Shown here piece after piece: positions 11,252 to 22,009 of a stretch of DNA of 64,000 bases (position 1 is the stretch's first letter; each line of letters starts with the position of its first letter). The stretch is from positions 103,086,424 through 103,150,423 of the forward strand of contig CM077027.1 of NCBI GenBank assembly GCA_039090855.1, written 5' to 3'. The notes below the pieces were generated by a model, which was given only the letters and a program-made list of their open reading frames with translations, ran no database searches and was not told the DNA's origin. The position numbers were made by a program, and so were the translations under genes. This DNA is from Macrothele yani. Its lineage: Eukaryota; Arthropoda; Arachnida; Araneae; Macrothelidae.

Positions 11252-11610
11252 TGTTCTTACTTTTCGCGTTCCATTCGCGTTCCATTTCAATTTCAGTAAT
11301 TAGAGGTATTTATATTTAACTTCTTATATCTTCCGTGAGTCCGTACACGGGCCATCCTGCAGTCAGGAACTTCTTTATCCAACATCTATGCACACGGTCG
11401 AATACACGAGAACATCATATTCCAAGACAGTTCCACATCATAGGTATACTACTAATTTATTGCAGATCATTTTATACGAATTAGATGTAATTACACCAAC
11501 ACTCACACACACTGAAGATTTCGTTCTTTTGCGTTATGAGTCTTAATATCAGTTCTTACATTACGACCTTTGCCGTATTATCTGTTCCGCCCTTTCCACA
11601 CGTCCTCACA
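11252..11610 (-). repeat. BEL/Pao 5' LTR (about 359 bp)
   Basis: On the minus strand the segment begins TGTGAGGACGTG and ends AAGTAAGAACA, the TGT...ACA ends typical of LTRs. It contains a TATAAAA-like box near 11473-11480 and an AATAAA signal near 11458, then the primer site follows. The left LTR is not found, in keeping with loss of the 3' half of the element. Exact borders are inferred from the end motifs because there is no second copy to compare. Confidence 0.7.
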
Positions 11611-11639
11611 TGTCCGCCATCTTCTCACATCTGACGTTG

Positions 11640-11900
11640 CCCGCCTCCGCTGCGCCCTCTGTCCGTGAAGTCCCAACACATGATGCCGTCTTCCAACAGG
11701 ACAACGCCACACCGCATACTTCTCGAGTGGCGGCCAATTGTCTCCAGGGCATTCAATTCAGTTTACCACATTCGAATGGCATGCTCAATCGCCAGACTCC
11801 AACCCCATTACAATTTGTGGGATGAATTGGAAAGATCTTTTCGAACCCGCCGACCCCACCGGCAAATTTGGATGCTCTACGATAGGCGTTCCTGCTTCAT
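11640..11900 (+). pseudogene. Tc1-like transposase C-terminal relic
   Basis: The catalytic block FQQDNATPHTSRVAANCLQGI is readable, followed in shifted frames by AQSPDSNPI and a region equivalent to WDELERSFRTR. These are the second Asp and the final D/E regions of a Tc1 transposase. The N-terminal half is missing, and at least two frameshifts separate the motifs. The relic abuts the BEL/Pao LTR end at 11610. Confidence 0.75.
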
Positions 11901-12249
11901 TGGCGGCAGTATCACCTCTGTGTTTTCAACACCTTATTGATTCTTTACAAAGATGTCTGGATGTTGTAGTAAGGAGTAAAATTTGGATAAAAGCGTTTCT
12001 AGATAGATGTACATTGCCTGACAGAGCAAATGCAGCATCACAAGGACGTGAACGCAGCGCCATGCAAATTACTGGATGGGTGAACACATACAAGTTAGGT
12101 AAATAATTGCATTTGCAGGCCAATCGCAGGAACGGCGCGCGGGATATAAGCAGTCAACCAGCCCGTGAGGCCATCAGTCGAGACGTCGTCACGGCTGCGA
12201 GAAGTGAGTAGTTCTGCTGTAACCGTGTCTGGAGAACAAACAAGGGGTG

Positions 12250-13275
12250 CCAATGCAGTTAAGATTCGATAGTACGCGATTTAGTCAAACGGATGAGTTC
12301 ACGAGAGGTGTCATCTTAGACCTTCGTACCGCCGGATGGGCCTTTGCGTCGTATTGCGGAAGAAACGCAACGTGATGCCATAACCGTCGGTCGCATTTGG
12401 ATACAGTGGTCCCAAGAAGGATCAGTGCAACGTCGTAGGGGGACTGGAACATGAAGACAGACGTCCGATCGTCGCATCAGACGTCATGCCGTAGCGGACC
12501 CACAGGCCACAACGAGCGGCATTTTGCGGAGTGTATGGGGAGGCTTGGATGCCCCGATATCGATGCGGACAGTGTCGCGCCAATGGTCTGCGTCTGGTTT
12601 GCTGTCCAGCCGTCCGTTGCGAAGGCTACCCTTATCAACGAGCCGTCGTCGTCGCCGCTGGGCGTGGTGTCGCTCCAGAGCTTCGTGGGGTGCCGAATGG
12701 ATCAGTGTGGTGTTCAGCGACGAATCGCGGTTTTGTCTCACCATCGATGATCCCCGTGTTATAGTCTGGAGGCGACGTGGTCAACGGGCGGATTTCTCTG
12801 CCATTGTGGAGCGCCACACGGCCCGGCAACGTGGAATCATGCTGTCGGTTGCTATCAGCCGCTCACCGCTGGTACGCATTACGGGCACATTGACGACACG
12901 CCACTGTGTTGACGAGGTGCTGCGTCCCATGGCACTACCGTATCTTCAGGGCATCCCAAACGCTGCTTTTCAACAGGATAACGCCCGGCCGCATACCGCT
13001 CGGATCAGCCTGAATGCTTTACACGTTGTGCGGATGCTTCCGTGGCCAGCACGATCCTCCGACCTCTCGCCCATCGAGCATTTGTAGCACACGATTGGAC
13101 TTCGTCTGAGTACCCTCCTACCGCCGCAAAATGATGATGAACTGTGGACTCGGATCAACACCACATGGTCCACGATACCCCAAGATTGTATTCGGAAACT
13201 TATTGCCTCGGTACCACGTCAGGTTCAACGCTGTATCGCCCAAAATGAGGGCCACGCTCCTTATCGATCATCCTG
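12250..13275 (+). pseudogene. Tc1-like transposase, nearly full length, frameshifted
   Basis: The N-terminal part (about 12252-12520) is readable in shifting frames (RFDSTRFSQTDEFTRGVILDL, then a helix-turn-helix region). The frame at 12524-13087 then carries the DDE domain: VVFSDESRFCL (first Asp), FQQDNARPHTARISLNALHV (second Asp) and SSDLSPIEHL (final acidic residue). A stop follows IEHL at 13087, after which the same frame continues (TIGLRLSTLLPPQNDDELW) to about 13270. The protein would cut and paste its element at TA sites; the breaks make it inactive. Terminal repeats were not resolved. Confidence 0.82.
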
Positions 13276-13284
13276 TATATTAGG

Positions 13285-13470
13285 CCATATAACGAAATAA
13301 ATTTCTCCGTCATTATTGGTCCACGCCGGGAATGGAACCCGAGTCCACTTATTCCGGAAGAAGTCGCTCTACCAAATGAGCTACGCAGACGTTCATTGTC
13401 GCTGCTATCTGCCTTTATGTCGTGTGCGACCTGCTGGGCAAGCACGTCACATCTCCCCGCCCCCCGAAAG
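13285..13470 (-). repeat. tRNA-derived repeat, family A, copy 1 (head)
   Basis: The minus strand carries a tRNA-like head: GTCTGCGTAGCTCATTTGG (box A region) and GGGTTCCATTCCCGG (box B, degenerate), followed by GACGGAGAAATTTATTTCG. Upstream in element orientation lies the shared CACGACATAAAGGCAGATAG leader. The copy lacks the long tail seen in the 24.3-25.1 kb array. It is a polymerase III-type retroposed or tandem repeat rather than a functional tRNA gene, because the same head recurs with a common non-tRNA flank. Confidence 0.75.
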
Positions 13471-13599
13471 AGGGCCGGGGCAAGGCCCACGGGTCAGCCG
13501 TGACCATGAATCGTTGCAGGCAGCCATCCGCTGTAGAACGCGAACTTGAGAACTCCCAGTCAATCTGGTGTGTGAAATGCAACGTCACACACATTTATT

Positions 13600-13885
13600 T
13601 TTCGAAGCGCTGAAAAAGGGATTCTCTTATTTTTTGTATCTCGCGGTGTGGTAAGAACATCACACCATTGCTAGATCTTTAACGGCCGGGTCATCCGGGA
13701 AGTTCGGGCGCCATTATGACGAAGTAAATTTCTCCGTCATTTTTGGTAAACGCCGGGAATCGAACCCGAGTCCACTTATTCCGGAAGAATTCGCTCTACC
13801 AACTGAGCTACGCAGACGTTCGTTGTCGCTACTATCTGCCTTTATGCCGTGTGCGTCCTGCTGGCCATGCACGTCACAGCCGCCG
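13600..13885 (-). repeat. tRNA-derived repeat, family A, copy 2 (with hairpin tail)
   Basis: The minus strand shows the tRNA-like head (about 13815-13745, box B GGGTTCGATTCCCGG) and then the family tail: GACGGAGAAATTTACTTCG, GGCGCCCGAACTTCCCGG, and a hairpin with complementary arms GGTGTG/CACACC near 13640-13670. The order matches the plus-strand array at 24.3-25.1 kb. Copies 1 and 2 are in tandem, about 430 bp apart. Confidence 0.75.
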
Positions 13886-14189
13886 GAGCCTAGTCTGCAT
13901 GTGACAATTAAAACATTTGTTCAGGACCTACTTGGCTATCTGTGTGTGCAGTTTGGTCTGTTTTCGAGCATTCCTTCATAGTGTGGCATTTTCACTGCCA
14001 GGCGGTGTATATAATAATTTGTTCATTAAGTTTATACATATCCGGATTCCATGTTTACATGAAAAGAAAGAAAGATAATTCTGTTTTCTCCCTCACTTGA
14101 CCCTTGATCAAATCAGTGAAATCTTCAAGACAGTTGGTTACGTACCAAATCTTTAAAGCAGATACATATCAATATAAAATACTTTTACA

Positions 14190-15330
14190 TTAGGTTGGTG
14201 TCAATGAAATGTTCGGCAAAGGATCAGCACAAGAGGATGGCGAGAGCGGAAAAGTAGGATAACTTACCTAGGCAAAATAACCCCCTCGGCATTGAAACAT
14301 AGTTGCCATCTGTCCGGCAAGGCCATGATCCTGGAACGAAAAACGTCTTGTGGCAGGGACCCGAAGAAGTCATCTACTGCACGTTGAACCTCGTTGTCCG
14401 TCGTGAACTGTTTCCCGGACAGGAAGTGATCCGGGCGACGAAACATATGATAGTCTAACGGAGACAAGTCCGGGGAATAGGCAGGATGAATCAGTGCTTC
14501 ATATCTCAAGTCACTTAGTTTCAGCATCATTCGTCGTGCGACATGAGGGCGGCCGTTGTCCTGGAGCAGAAGAACACCATGTCTTTTGACCAAAGCCGGT
14601 TGTTTCCGCAGAAATTTCCGGTGCATCTGGTGTAATTCAGCACAATAACGTTCTACAGTGATGGCTTGACCTCTTGCCAAGAAACTCCGATGAATTATCC
14701 AGGCTGTGGACCACCAGACAATGAGCATCATCTTCCTTGTGTGTAAGGGTGGCTTCGGTTACCGTCCAGCACTCTGTGCCTTGCTTAATCATTGTGCATG
14801 TCGTTTCCGATTATCATAAAGGACCTACCTCTCGTCGCAGATGACAACTCGATGCAATAGAGATTCCTGTTTATTCCTGGCAAGCAGCGACTGCAGACTT
14901 CCAAACGCCTAGTCTTGTTGGCAGTTGTCAACTCATGCGGCAGCCACATGTCCAGCATTTTGACCTCACCCAGCGCAGCCAGACGCAGAACAACTGTCGT
15001 GTGGTGGACACCTCAAGGCGCGTTTTTCGCGGGTCCGTTTCAACCACAAGTAGCAGAACATCGTCAGAAACAGCAACAGGTCAGTGACCCCGTATTTCGT
15101 TTTACAGGCCCGGATCTTCTCTTCGAAACTTCACAAACCATCGCCGAATAATTCGTTCGTTGGTTGTATTCTCCCCAAACGCTTTGTTCACGTTTCGAGT
15201 GGCAATTCCTGCAGAATGGCCCAGTTTTTTCATACAGGAAGATGACTCTCAAAGCTGGCGTCTGCATGCTTCCATTGCAAGCTACGTCCAAACAAACCAC
15301 GCCTGAATCTTGTTCTTCACACACCTGCTA
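14190..15330 (-). pseudogene. Mariner transposase relic (DD34D type)
   Basis: Minus-strand order is preserved. The N-terminal helix-turn-helix piece (15324-15064) contains FLYEKTGPFCRNCHSKR. A middle piece near 14860-14740 reads VVICDER then YDNRKRHAQWL (first Asp). The C-terminal frame 14731-14264 has LLLQDNGRPHVARR (second Asp) and HPAYSPDLSPLDYHMFRR (third Asp, mariner signature), ending ILPR. The pieces sit in different frames with stops, so the gene is dead. A mariner-like end TTAGGTTGGTGTCAATG starts at 14190 on the plus strand; I did not find its partner near 15330. Confidence 0.85.
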
Positions 15331-15678
15331 GCTATTTATAGCAACTCTGTGACGTAATATCCGCAACATCCGTGGGTGGTTCCATTCCGCTGTCGTGGGG
15401 GCCTGTCTCCACTGCTCGTTCGCGCCGGACATTTCATTCGCACCAACCCAATAACTTTTAATAATCTTGTTATCTGAGATTGATAGCTCCTCAAAACTAC
15501 TTACAAGGTTCATTATTATAGGCCTTTTTTTTTCCAAATCTGGGAATTTCATTTCTCTTATTTCGTAGTTCTAGCTCTGTATCTGAGAACAATGATTAAA
15601 GAAAACTTATAAGAAATGTAAAAATAATAATGACAACAGTAAAGGATAAGTTTCAGAGTAGTAAGTTACAAAATACTG

Positions 15679-16061
15679 TTGTTGTCTTTTCAGTCACCTG
15701 CAGTCGGGCACCCAATGCCAAGCACTTCAGCCCAACCGCAAGAAGTTCCAGCGACACCAGGGCCATCAGTCCGAAGGAAACGGGTGTCGGATTTGAGCAA
15801 GGAAGAAAAAAGGCTTTGTACGCCAGAGAAAGGCCATATCAAGTTATCCTGCAAAGAGCCGACAGGACACCAATCGACCAGAACCTTGCAGGAAGGACAA
15901 AGGCCTACATTCAAAACACTGTAGGGTATTCAGCCTCCTACGTGTTCAAAAAGCACAAAAAGGCAATTGTATTTGCTTTAAAAAGAGAGCAGGACCTGCA
16001 GAGGATTGAATTTGATTATCTGCAGAGCGAATTTGGCCTTGTGCAACTTCAGCACCTTTGA
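15679..16061 (+). other. Unrecognised coding-like segment behind a splice-acceptor-like site
   Basis: Two overlapping frames look protein-like. The frame from 15679 reads SPAVGHPMPSTSAQPQEVPA and SVRRKRVSDLSKEEKRL. The other frame from about 15820 to 16061 reads YARERPYQVILQRADRTPID and then a charged helical stretch ending LVQLQHL before a stop. A TTGTCTTTTCAG acceptor-like sequence precedes them at about 15681-15692. A single-base shift near 15815-15820 would join the two. I do not recognise the protein. It may be a terminal exon of a mobile element or a host gene fragment. Confidence 0.35.
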
Positions 16062-16163
16062 AAATTGCGGTAAATTAACCTAAATTCTAAATTGAAATAA
16101 ATTCCAAATTTGGCTAATCAAGACGACTCCGGTCGTAGTAAAAATTAAATTCACTTTGGCAGT

Positions 16164-16690
16164 TTGGATTACACCAGGATTGGCAATGATTGTAGAATCA
16201 CTGTGTTTTGATAACACTCCCAAGAAACAAGAAGGATGACATTGGATTACACCAGGACTGGCAATGACTGTGGAAACACTGTGTTTTGATAACACGCCAA
16301 GAAACAAGAAAGATAACATTGGATTACACCAGGATTGGCAATGATTGTAGAAACACTGTGTTTTGATAACACGCCAAGAAATAAGAAAGATAACATTGGA
16401 TTACACCAGGATTGGCAATGATTGTAGAATCACTGTGTTTTGATAACACTCCCAAGAAACAAGAAGGATGACATTGGATTACACCAGGACTGGCAATGAC
16501 TGTGGAAACACTGTGTTTTGATAACACGCCAAGAAACAAGAAAGATAACATTGGATTACACCAGGATTGGCAATGATTGTAGAAACACTGTGTTTTGATA
16601 ACACGCCAAGAAATAAGAAAGATAACATTGGATTACACCAGGATTGGCAATGATTGTAGAATCACTGTGTTTTGATAACACGCCAAGAAG
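16164..16690. repeat. 77-bp minisatellite with three-monomer higher-order structure
   Basis: Seven monomers of 77-78 bp start near 16164, 16242, 16319, 16396, 16474, 16551 and 16628, each beginning TTGGATTACACCAGG. Three monomer types differ at fixed sites: A (GATTGTAGAATCACTG, CACTCCCAAG), B (GACTGTGGAAACACTG) and C (GATTGTAGAAACACTG, AAATAAGAAAG). The order is A-B-C-A-B-C-A, so a trimer of about 232 bp has been duplicated. Copies of the same type are almost identical, which suggests recent expansion. Confidence 0.95.
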
Positions 16691-16739
16691 CACCTGAATG
16701 CCAGAAAGATTAGACGCTACAGTGGCTGCGAGAAGGCCT

Positions 16740-17340
16740 TGCTAGTCGCCGTAGTATAACAGGTGCACTCAGACGGACGTCAGCACGCACAGATCAGCGT
16801 ATTCGTTGCCAGGAAATTTCCGAGCGACAGGTTTTGAGCACTCAACGGACTGTATATATATAGTCAGCGATAAGTGAGCAATTGCTGCAGTGAACATTCG
16901 ACGGGCTGTATTGGCGACATGGTGCATCCTCGTCATGATTCGAACGCTGAACTGAAGATCAGCGTACAGTGATCTCGCTCCCAGCATCATTGCGTCACCC
17001 GCCATTCACCTTAGCGCATTGCCAAGCTCTACTGGAGTGGTGTAAATAGCTGCCTAACGACATTAAAGATGCCATGTTGGTTTCAGCGAGGAGTCCAGAT
17101 TCCGTCACGATGCCCACGATCGTAGGGTCTGCCTTTTTTCCCAGTAAGATAACGATCGGCCACACGCTGCTTTCATCTTTCGAGTGTGCCACAACAGGTA
17201 CATATGTTTACACGCCCAGCGAGGTTTCCGGACGTATCACCCATCTAGCACCAGTGGGTTCTCATTGGACGACTATTGCAAGTCTCTCCTCGGTCGCCCA
17301 GGAATACCGCTGAGTTATAGGACCAGATAAACGTTGCATG
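16740..17340 (+). pseudogene. Highly decayed Tc1-like relic
   Basis: Near 17085 the sequence TTTCAGCGAGGAGTCCAGA aligns with the codons for the FSDESRF block of Tc1 transposases (here FSEESRF). Upstream, AHCQALLEWCK at about 17016-17049 resembles the LQWC segment that usually precedes it. Downstream, AT-poor sequence to about 17340 keeps the composition of such elements without clear motifs. Many stops and shifts are present. Confidence 0.45.
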
Positions 17341-17344
17341 GTCC

Positions 17345-19000
17345 CAGATATGTCAAGGCACCATTAGAGGGCTGAGTTGCTCAATACTACGCATTGTTTG
17401 TGATTGCAGTACACAACACGTGGTCACATAAGGTAATGACTGCTGTTACGTGATCATGTCTCTTCTGTCACGTGATCTTGCATTGTAGCCTGATGATGAT
17501 TGGAAATTAAACTGTGAATTATTCAGCCTATATTCTATGCCTCTGGTGATTTTCTGCTTATTTGTCTTGTACTTTCTGGGTAAGGCGATAAATAAAAGAA
17601 ACCTCCAGCATGAAAAGGTTCCAAAGCTAAGTTTCACAAAAGGAGAAAAAACAAAGAAAACAGATTTATGACACATGTTCGAAAAAATTTAAATGTACAG
17701 ATGCATGATTTAAAATGCATAACATGCGCGGTATTGGTGTAAATTTTCAACCGGATTTCTAGGATCAGTAAGTTTTACATTTGCAAACAGAGCGGTTATG
17801 CTAACTGGCTACAGAATTGACAGCTATGAAAGCATCAGAAAGTGAATGAAGAATATTCCTCACAGGGGAAGATATCCGAAGAAAAACAACTCTCCACATC
17901 GAATTTTTAGAATAAGAGATGTCGAGGAAAACATAATTTTGAACCGTCTAGTGGGGAAAACTGTCTGTTATTTAAAAAGTAAACTGAACGTATAATATTC
18001 TTCGCAATAAAGACTATCAAACGGATTTTTAGGAGCAGTGAAACATTTGCAAATAGAAATATGCACTGATGCCCGTTGACAACAGAAACATGCTTTATGA
18101 AGAAGTAAAAAAATAAAATAAGTATCCAGCAAAAGCTATACAGCAGGAAAACGATTTTTCCAATACGAGTTTCAGAAACAATGGGGTACCGGAGAAACTT
18201 GCCCTTTCCCCCGCCAAAAATATTTTCGAAGCCCTTTACAAAAATTTATTACCTTTCATTTACCTAAAGTTTTAAGTTCGAAATTAATAACTAGGTTTTA
18301 TTGAAGTTTTAATCATTCAAATTCTTTGGAACCTACAGATATTTTTTCGTAAAACCAAAATTATAGCACTTTACTGCGTGTAACACAAATGTTCCTTTTG
18401 TAATTAAAATGATTTCCTTAGTTTTATACCATTACAACGTAACACAAAACACTTACGTCAAAGTTCATCATATCACACAAATCTTATTCTTTTAAAGAAC
18501 GTAGGACAACCTCTTTGAAATGCCTTACGAGCATACACACAAAACACATAACTGCCGTGTGACAGTATCTGGTGGCCATTTCCGGTTTATACGAAAATAC
18601 AGAACGTTAAAACAGTTGCCAAGTAAATAAGTAACAATAAAAATTATGACATACAAAAAACTACTTACATATATAAAAAACACTTAACATGATGTCATAA
18701 TGTTTTGCACATAGTAATTTTTTTCTTTTGGCTCTGTTATAAAAAGTAACACTGGTCTTTGTTTCTTCGTTCCCCGAAGAACTCTTCGCAATTCATTATG
18801 ATGTGAAGGATGAGTAGTTATGTGCAAACAACTGTAATAAATACCACCTTATCCTCATTTTTATAAAAATTTTATTTATAGAACTAATATTTCGTTCACC
18901 TTCTCTTGTTAATATTTCTATGGCTCAAGTCGTTTAGAATAGCTGTCAGTCATCCAGTTTTTTACGCTTTCCAACCGTAGGTTGAAGAAGCGTATATATG
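17345..19000. other. No gene seen
   Basis: AT-rich DNA with only short unrecognised frames. I see no domain, RNA gene or structured repeat in it. Confidence 0.5.
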
Positions 19001-19039
19001 CTCCAGCTTTGTCCGTCCGTCCATCTGTCCGCACGATAA

Positions 19040-19480
19040 CTGGCGTAAAAATGGTTCAATTTCAATGAAAGTTTACTATGTGGTAGGAGACCACCTAGGG
19101 ACGAACCCTATTGAAAATGGGACAAATGGGGTCAAAGGTCACGACGTAGGAGCGGGATCATTCCATTACCCTTATGCGTCATACATAACTTGTGTAAATA
19201 TGGTTCGATTTCAATGAAAGTTTACTATGTTGCAGGAGACCGCCTGGGGACGAACCCTATTCAAAATGGGTGAAATGGGGTCAAAGGTCAGGACATAAGA
19301 TCGGGATGCATTACATTGCCTTTATGCGTCATAACGTGCGTAAAAATGGTTCGATTTCGATGAAATTTCAGTATGTAGTAGGGGACCACCTGGGGACGAA
19401 CCCTATTGAAAATGGACGAAATGTGGTCAAAGGTCAGGACATAGGATTGCGATCCATTCCATTGTCCTTATCCTATATTA
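19040..19480. repeat. 146-bp tandem repeat, array 1 (three units)
   Basis: Units start near 19053, 19201 and 19347 with ATGGTTC(A/G)ATTTC(A/G)ATGAAA. Each contains GGGGTCAAAGGTCA and a (G)GGACGAACCCTATT block. The last unit is interrupted at 19481 by the TTAA-bounded foldback element. The same unit recurs in array 2 at 20475-20910. Confidence 0.88.
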
Positions 19481-20076
19481 TTAAGGTGGACGTCAAGTAA
19501 TTTTGCTTCTTATACTTCCAATGGAAAAACTTTTGTACACATTTCCTTCACAATTAATGTGTTCCCAAGGATGAAAATTTGAACATCGATTAAAATAACT
19601 TCATATTATAACTTGGAAAACTTAATATTTTCTAAAACATAACCATAATTATATTAAAAATCAATAACTTTTCCTTTGGTGGTGTTGAAACCAGAGAAAA
19701 GATGGCGCGACCTGTACTTTGATGACGTCAGTGGACAAAGAAATGTTGGATTGCATAATTACGGTTATGGTTTAGAAAATATTAAGTATTCCAAGTTATG
19801 AAATGAAGCTATTTTTCATCCTTGTGAACGCATTAATTATCCAGAAAAAAGATGACGCGACCTGTATTTTCATGACGTCAGTAGACAAACAAATGTTGAA
19901 TTGCATAATTATGGTTATTTTTTAGAAAATATTAAGTATCGCAAGTTATAAAATGAAGATATTTTAATCGATGTTCAAATTTTCATCCTTGGGAACGCAT
20001 TAATTGTGAAGAAAATGTGTACAAAAGTTTTTCCATTGGAAGTATAGGAAGCAAAGTTACTTGACGTCCACCTTAA
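19481..20076. mobile_element. 596-bp foldback (long inverted repeat) element bounded by TTAA
   Basis: The left end reads TTAAGGTGGACGTCAAGTAA and the right end is its exact reverse complement. Inverted arms of about 170 bp follow (left 19481-19655, right about 19903-20076) with only scattered differences. The centre holds a direct duplication: the block starting AGAAAAGATGGCGCGACCTG near 19694 recurs near 19852, 158 bp later. There is no coding frame. It looks like a non-autonomous DNA transposon (MITE or foldback). The TTAA at both ends would suit a piggyBac-type target site, but TA duplication is equally possible. Confidence 0.85.
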
Positions 20077-20088
20077 AGTAGCAATTCT

Positions 20089-20112
20089 TGTATGTATGTA
20101 TGTATGTACATT
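20089..20112. repeat. TATG microsatellite
   Basis: A short run of TATG repeats follows the foldback element. Confidence 0.8.
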
Positions 20113-20291
20113 TTATTTTGAAAACGGCTCTAAAAATTTTGATGAAAGTCGTTAACCTACCGTTTTCTGGTACTATAAATCGATTTAGCTTGATCTCGAC
20201 TTTAGAAGAATCTGTTTAGTGGGTTAAATAACCACCCCGAATTATAACGTTTTTAGTGATGGCGTTGTTCCATTAATGTTACCAATGCTTA

Positions 20292-20475
20292 GAAATCTTA
20301 TGACGTCACAACTCGCGTTTGAGAATGTTGGCGCGCGGTCACGCCATTTGTCTCTTTACGTCACGTGTTGTGTGTGGATCCTGTTAAAGATTTATGACGT
20401 CACACTTGCGGCGGGCAGATGGTCGCGATTCACATCTGCCTCATTACGTCACGCGTTGTGTGCGTATATCCGTCA
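20292..20475. repeat. Two 94-bp direct repeats with TGACGTCA motifs
   Basis: The block TTATGACGTCAC starts at 20298 and recurs at 20392. Both copies continue with a GCG-rich stretch and then TTACGTCACG(T/C)GTTGTGTG. The palindrome TGACGTCA matches a CRE-type bZIP site. Whether it is used is unknown. Confidence 0.7.
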
Positions 20476-20915
20476 GCACGATAACTCCCGTAACAACCGT
20501 TGGATTTCGATGAAATTTTAGTATCTGGTAGGGGATCACCTGGGAAGGAACCCTATTTAAAGTGAACGAAATGGGGTCAAAGGTCAGTACATAGGAGAGG
20601 AATCCATTCCACTGCTGTTATGCTCCATAACTAACGTAAAAAAGGTTCGATTTCGATGAAATTTTAGTATGTGGTAGGGAACCACCTGGCGACAAACCTT
20701 ATTGAAAATGGGCGAAATGGGGTCAAAGGTTAGGACACAGGAGCGGGATCTATTCCATAGCCCTTATGCATCATAACTTACGTAAAAATGCTTCGATTGC
20801 GACAAAACTTTATCATGTTATTTCGGAGGTATACCAAGCCGGTTCTGTTGAATATAATCGAAATGGGATCAAAGGTCAGGGCACAGGACCGAGATTTATT
20901 CCACAGACATTATTC
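20475..20915. repeat. 146-bp tandem repeat, array 2 (three units)
   Basis: The same unit as array 1, with TTTCGATGAAATTTTAGTAT at 20505 and 20651 and a diverged third unit from about 20792. GGGGTCAAAGGTCA or close variants occur in each unit. Confidence 0.85.
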
Positions 20916-21013
20916 TTATAACTTGAGTGATAACTTGAGTAATGATTTCTGAAATGTTGGAAAGCGTATTATAATCAATGCATTGCATGATTTTACTAAC
21001 TTGTTATAAACTA

Positions 21014-22001
21014 CACTGGCGTGCAAAAATTAAGGACGAGACGGTTTTTCGAATGTTACGTCGCGCAGAAGCGCTCTGCATCGACTCAAAACATACCATA
21101 AGGTCCCCAAGATGTAAGAATATGGGACGAGTGAGCAAAGCCGTCCAAACAAAGCATCCAAAGGATACAAAGGCGCTTTATTGAAAATGTAGCTTCGAGC
21201 ACAACTGGAGAGAAGACAGAAACGTCCATGTGACAGGCGGCTGCCAAGAAAAATCCAGTCTTTAGTAGGGGATATGATCACCCCTGACGGCGTTGCAGGA
21301 TTCACAACGTCTGTTCATGCTGGGGACGAGGTTGTCAAGGAGCTGTTGAGGCATCGCGGCACATTCCTCTTGTAGCGCCAATCGCAGCTGCGGAATCCTT
21401 GCTGGCGGCTGGTGACGTGCTGCCAAGCGTCTCCCGAGAAGGTCCCACACGTGTTCAATTGGATTTATGTCCGAGGACCTTGCGGGCCAATCCATGCGTT
21501 GAATATCTTCACTCTCCAACAGCTCTGCGACAGCCACTGTACGATGAGGTGTAGCGTTGTCATCCATGAAGAGGAACTCAGGACCCACAGCACCTATAAA
21601 CAGACGCACGTGAGGCAGGAGAACCTTGGTACAATAGCGGGCACCAGTGACTGAACTCCTTCGAAGATGTGGAGGTCAGTATGGCTACCAAGCATGATAC
21701 CGCCCCAAACAAGAATTCCGTCACCTCCAAACCGGTCCCTTTTGATGATGTTGGAGGTGTACTTGCGTGTTCCCTGCTCTCTCCAGATGTGTATATGTCC
21801 AGAATCGCTCGTCAGACTAAATCGGTTCTCATCCGTAAAGAGAACTCGACCCCATTGCTGATGTGTCCAGTTCTTGTATTTCTGGCACCACAGAAACCGT
21901 CGTCTCCGATGAGCAGGCGTTAATGGCTTAATGGCACACACCGTACTGGTTGTCTTGCATATAGACCACCTTTGTGCAGCCTCCTGGCCACGGTAAAACA
22001 C
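21014..22001 (-). pseudogene. Tc1-like transposase, N-terminally truncated
   Basis: Two minus-strand frames overlap. 22001-21594 gives the central region with WGRVLFTDENRFSL (first Asp), IHIWREQGTRK and DGILVWGGIMLGSHTDLHIF. 21609-21262 gives FMDDNATPHRTVAVAELLE (second Asp), DWPARSSDINPIEHVWDLLG (Glu of the triad) and the C-terminus. A single shift near 21600 separates them. The left end at 21014 is CACTGGCGTGCAAAAATTAA, typical of Tc1-like termini. The DNA-binding N-terminus is missing beyond 22001. All three catalytic acids are present in the pieces. Confidence 0.88.
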
Positions 22002-22009
22002 GATAACGG

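Noticed and set aside
12484..12744. Minus-strand frames across the Tc1 copy at 12.2-13.3 kb
   Set aside because: They are antisense shadows of the plus-strand transposase.
16164..16690. A CRISPR-like array of regular repeats
   Set aside because: The repeats are contiguous 77-bp monomers without unique spacers, in eukaryotic DNA.
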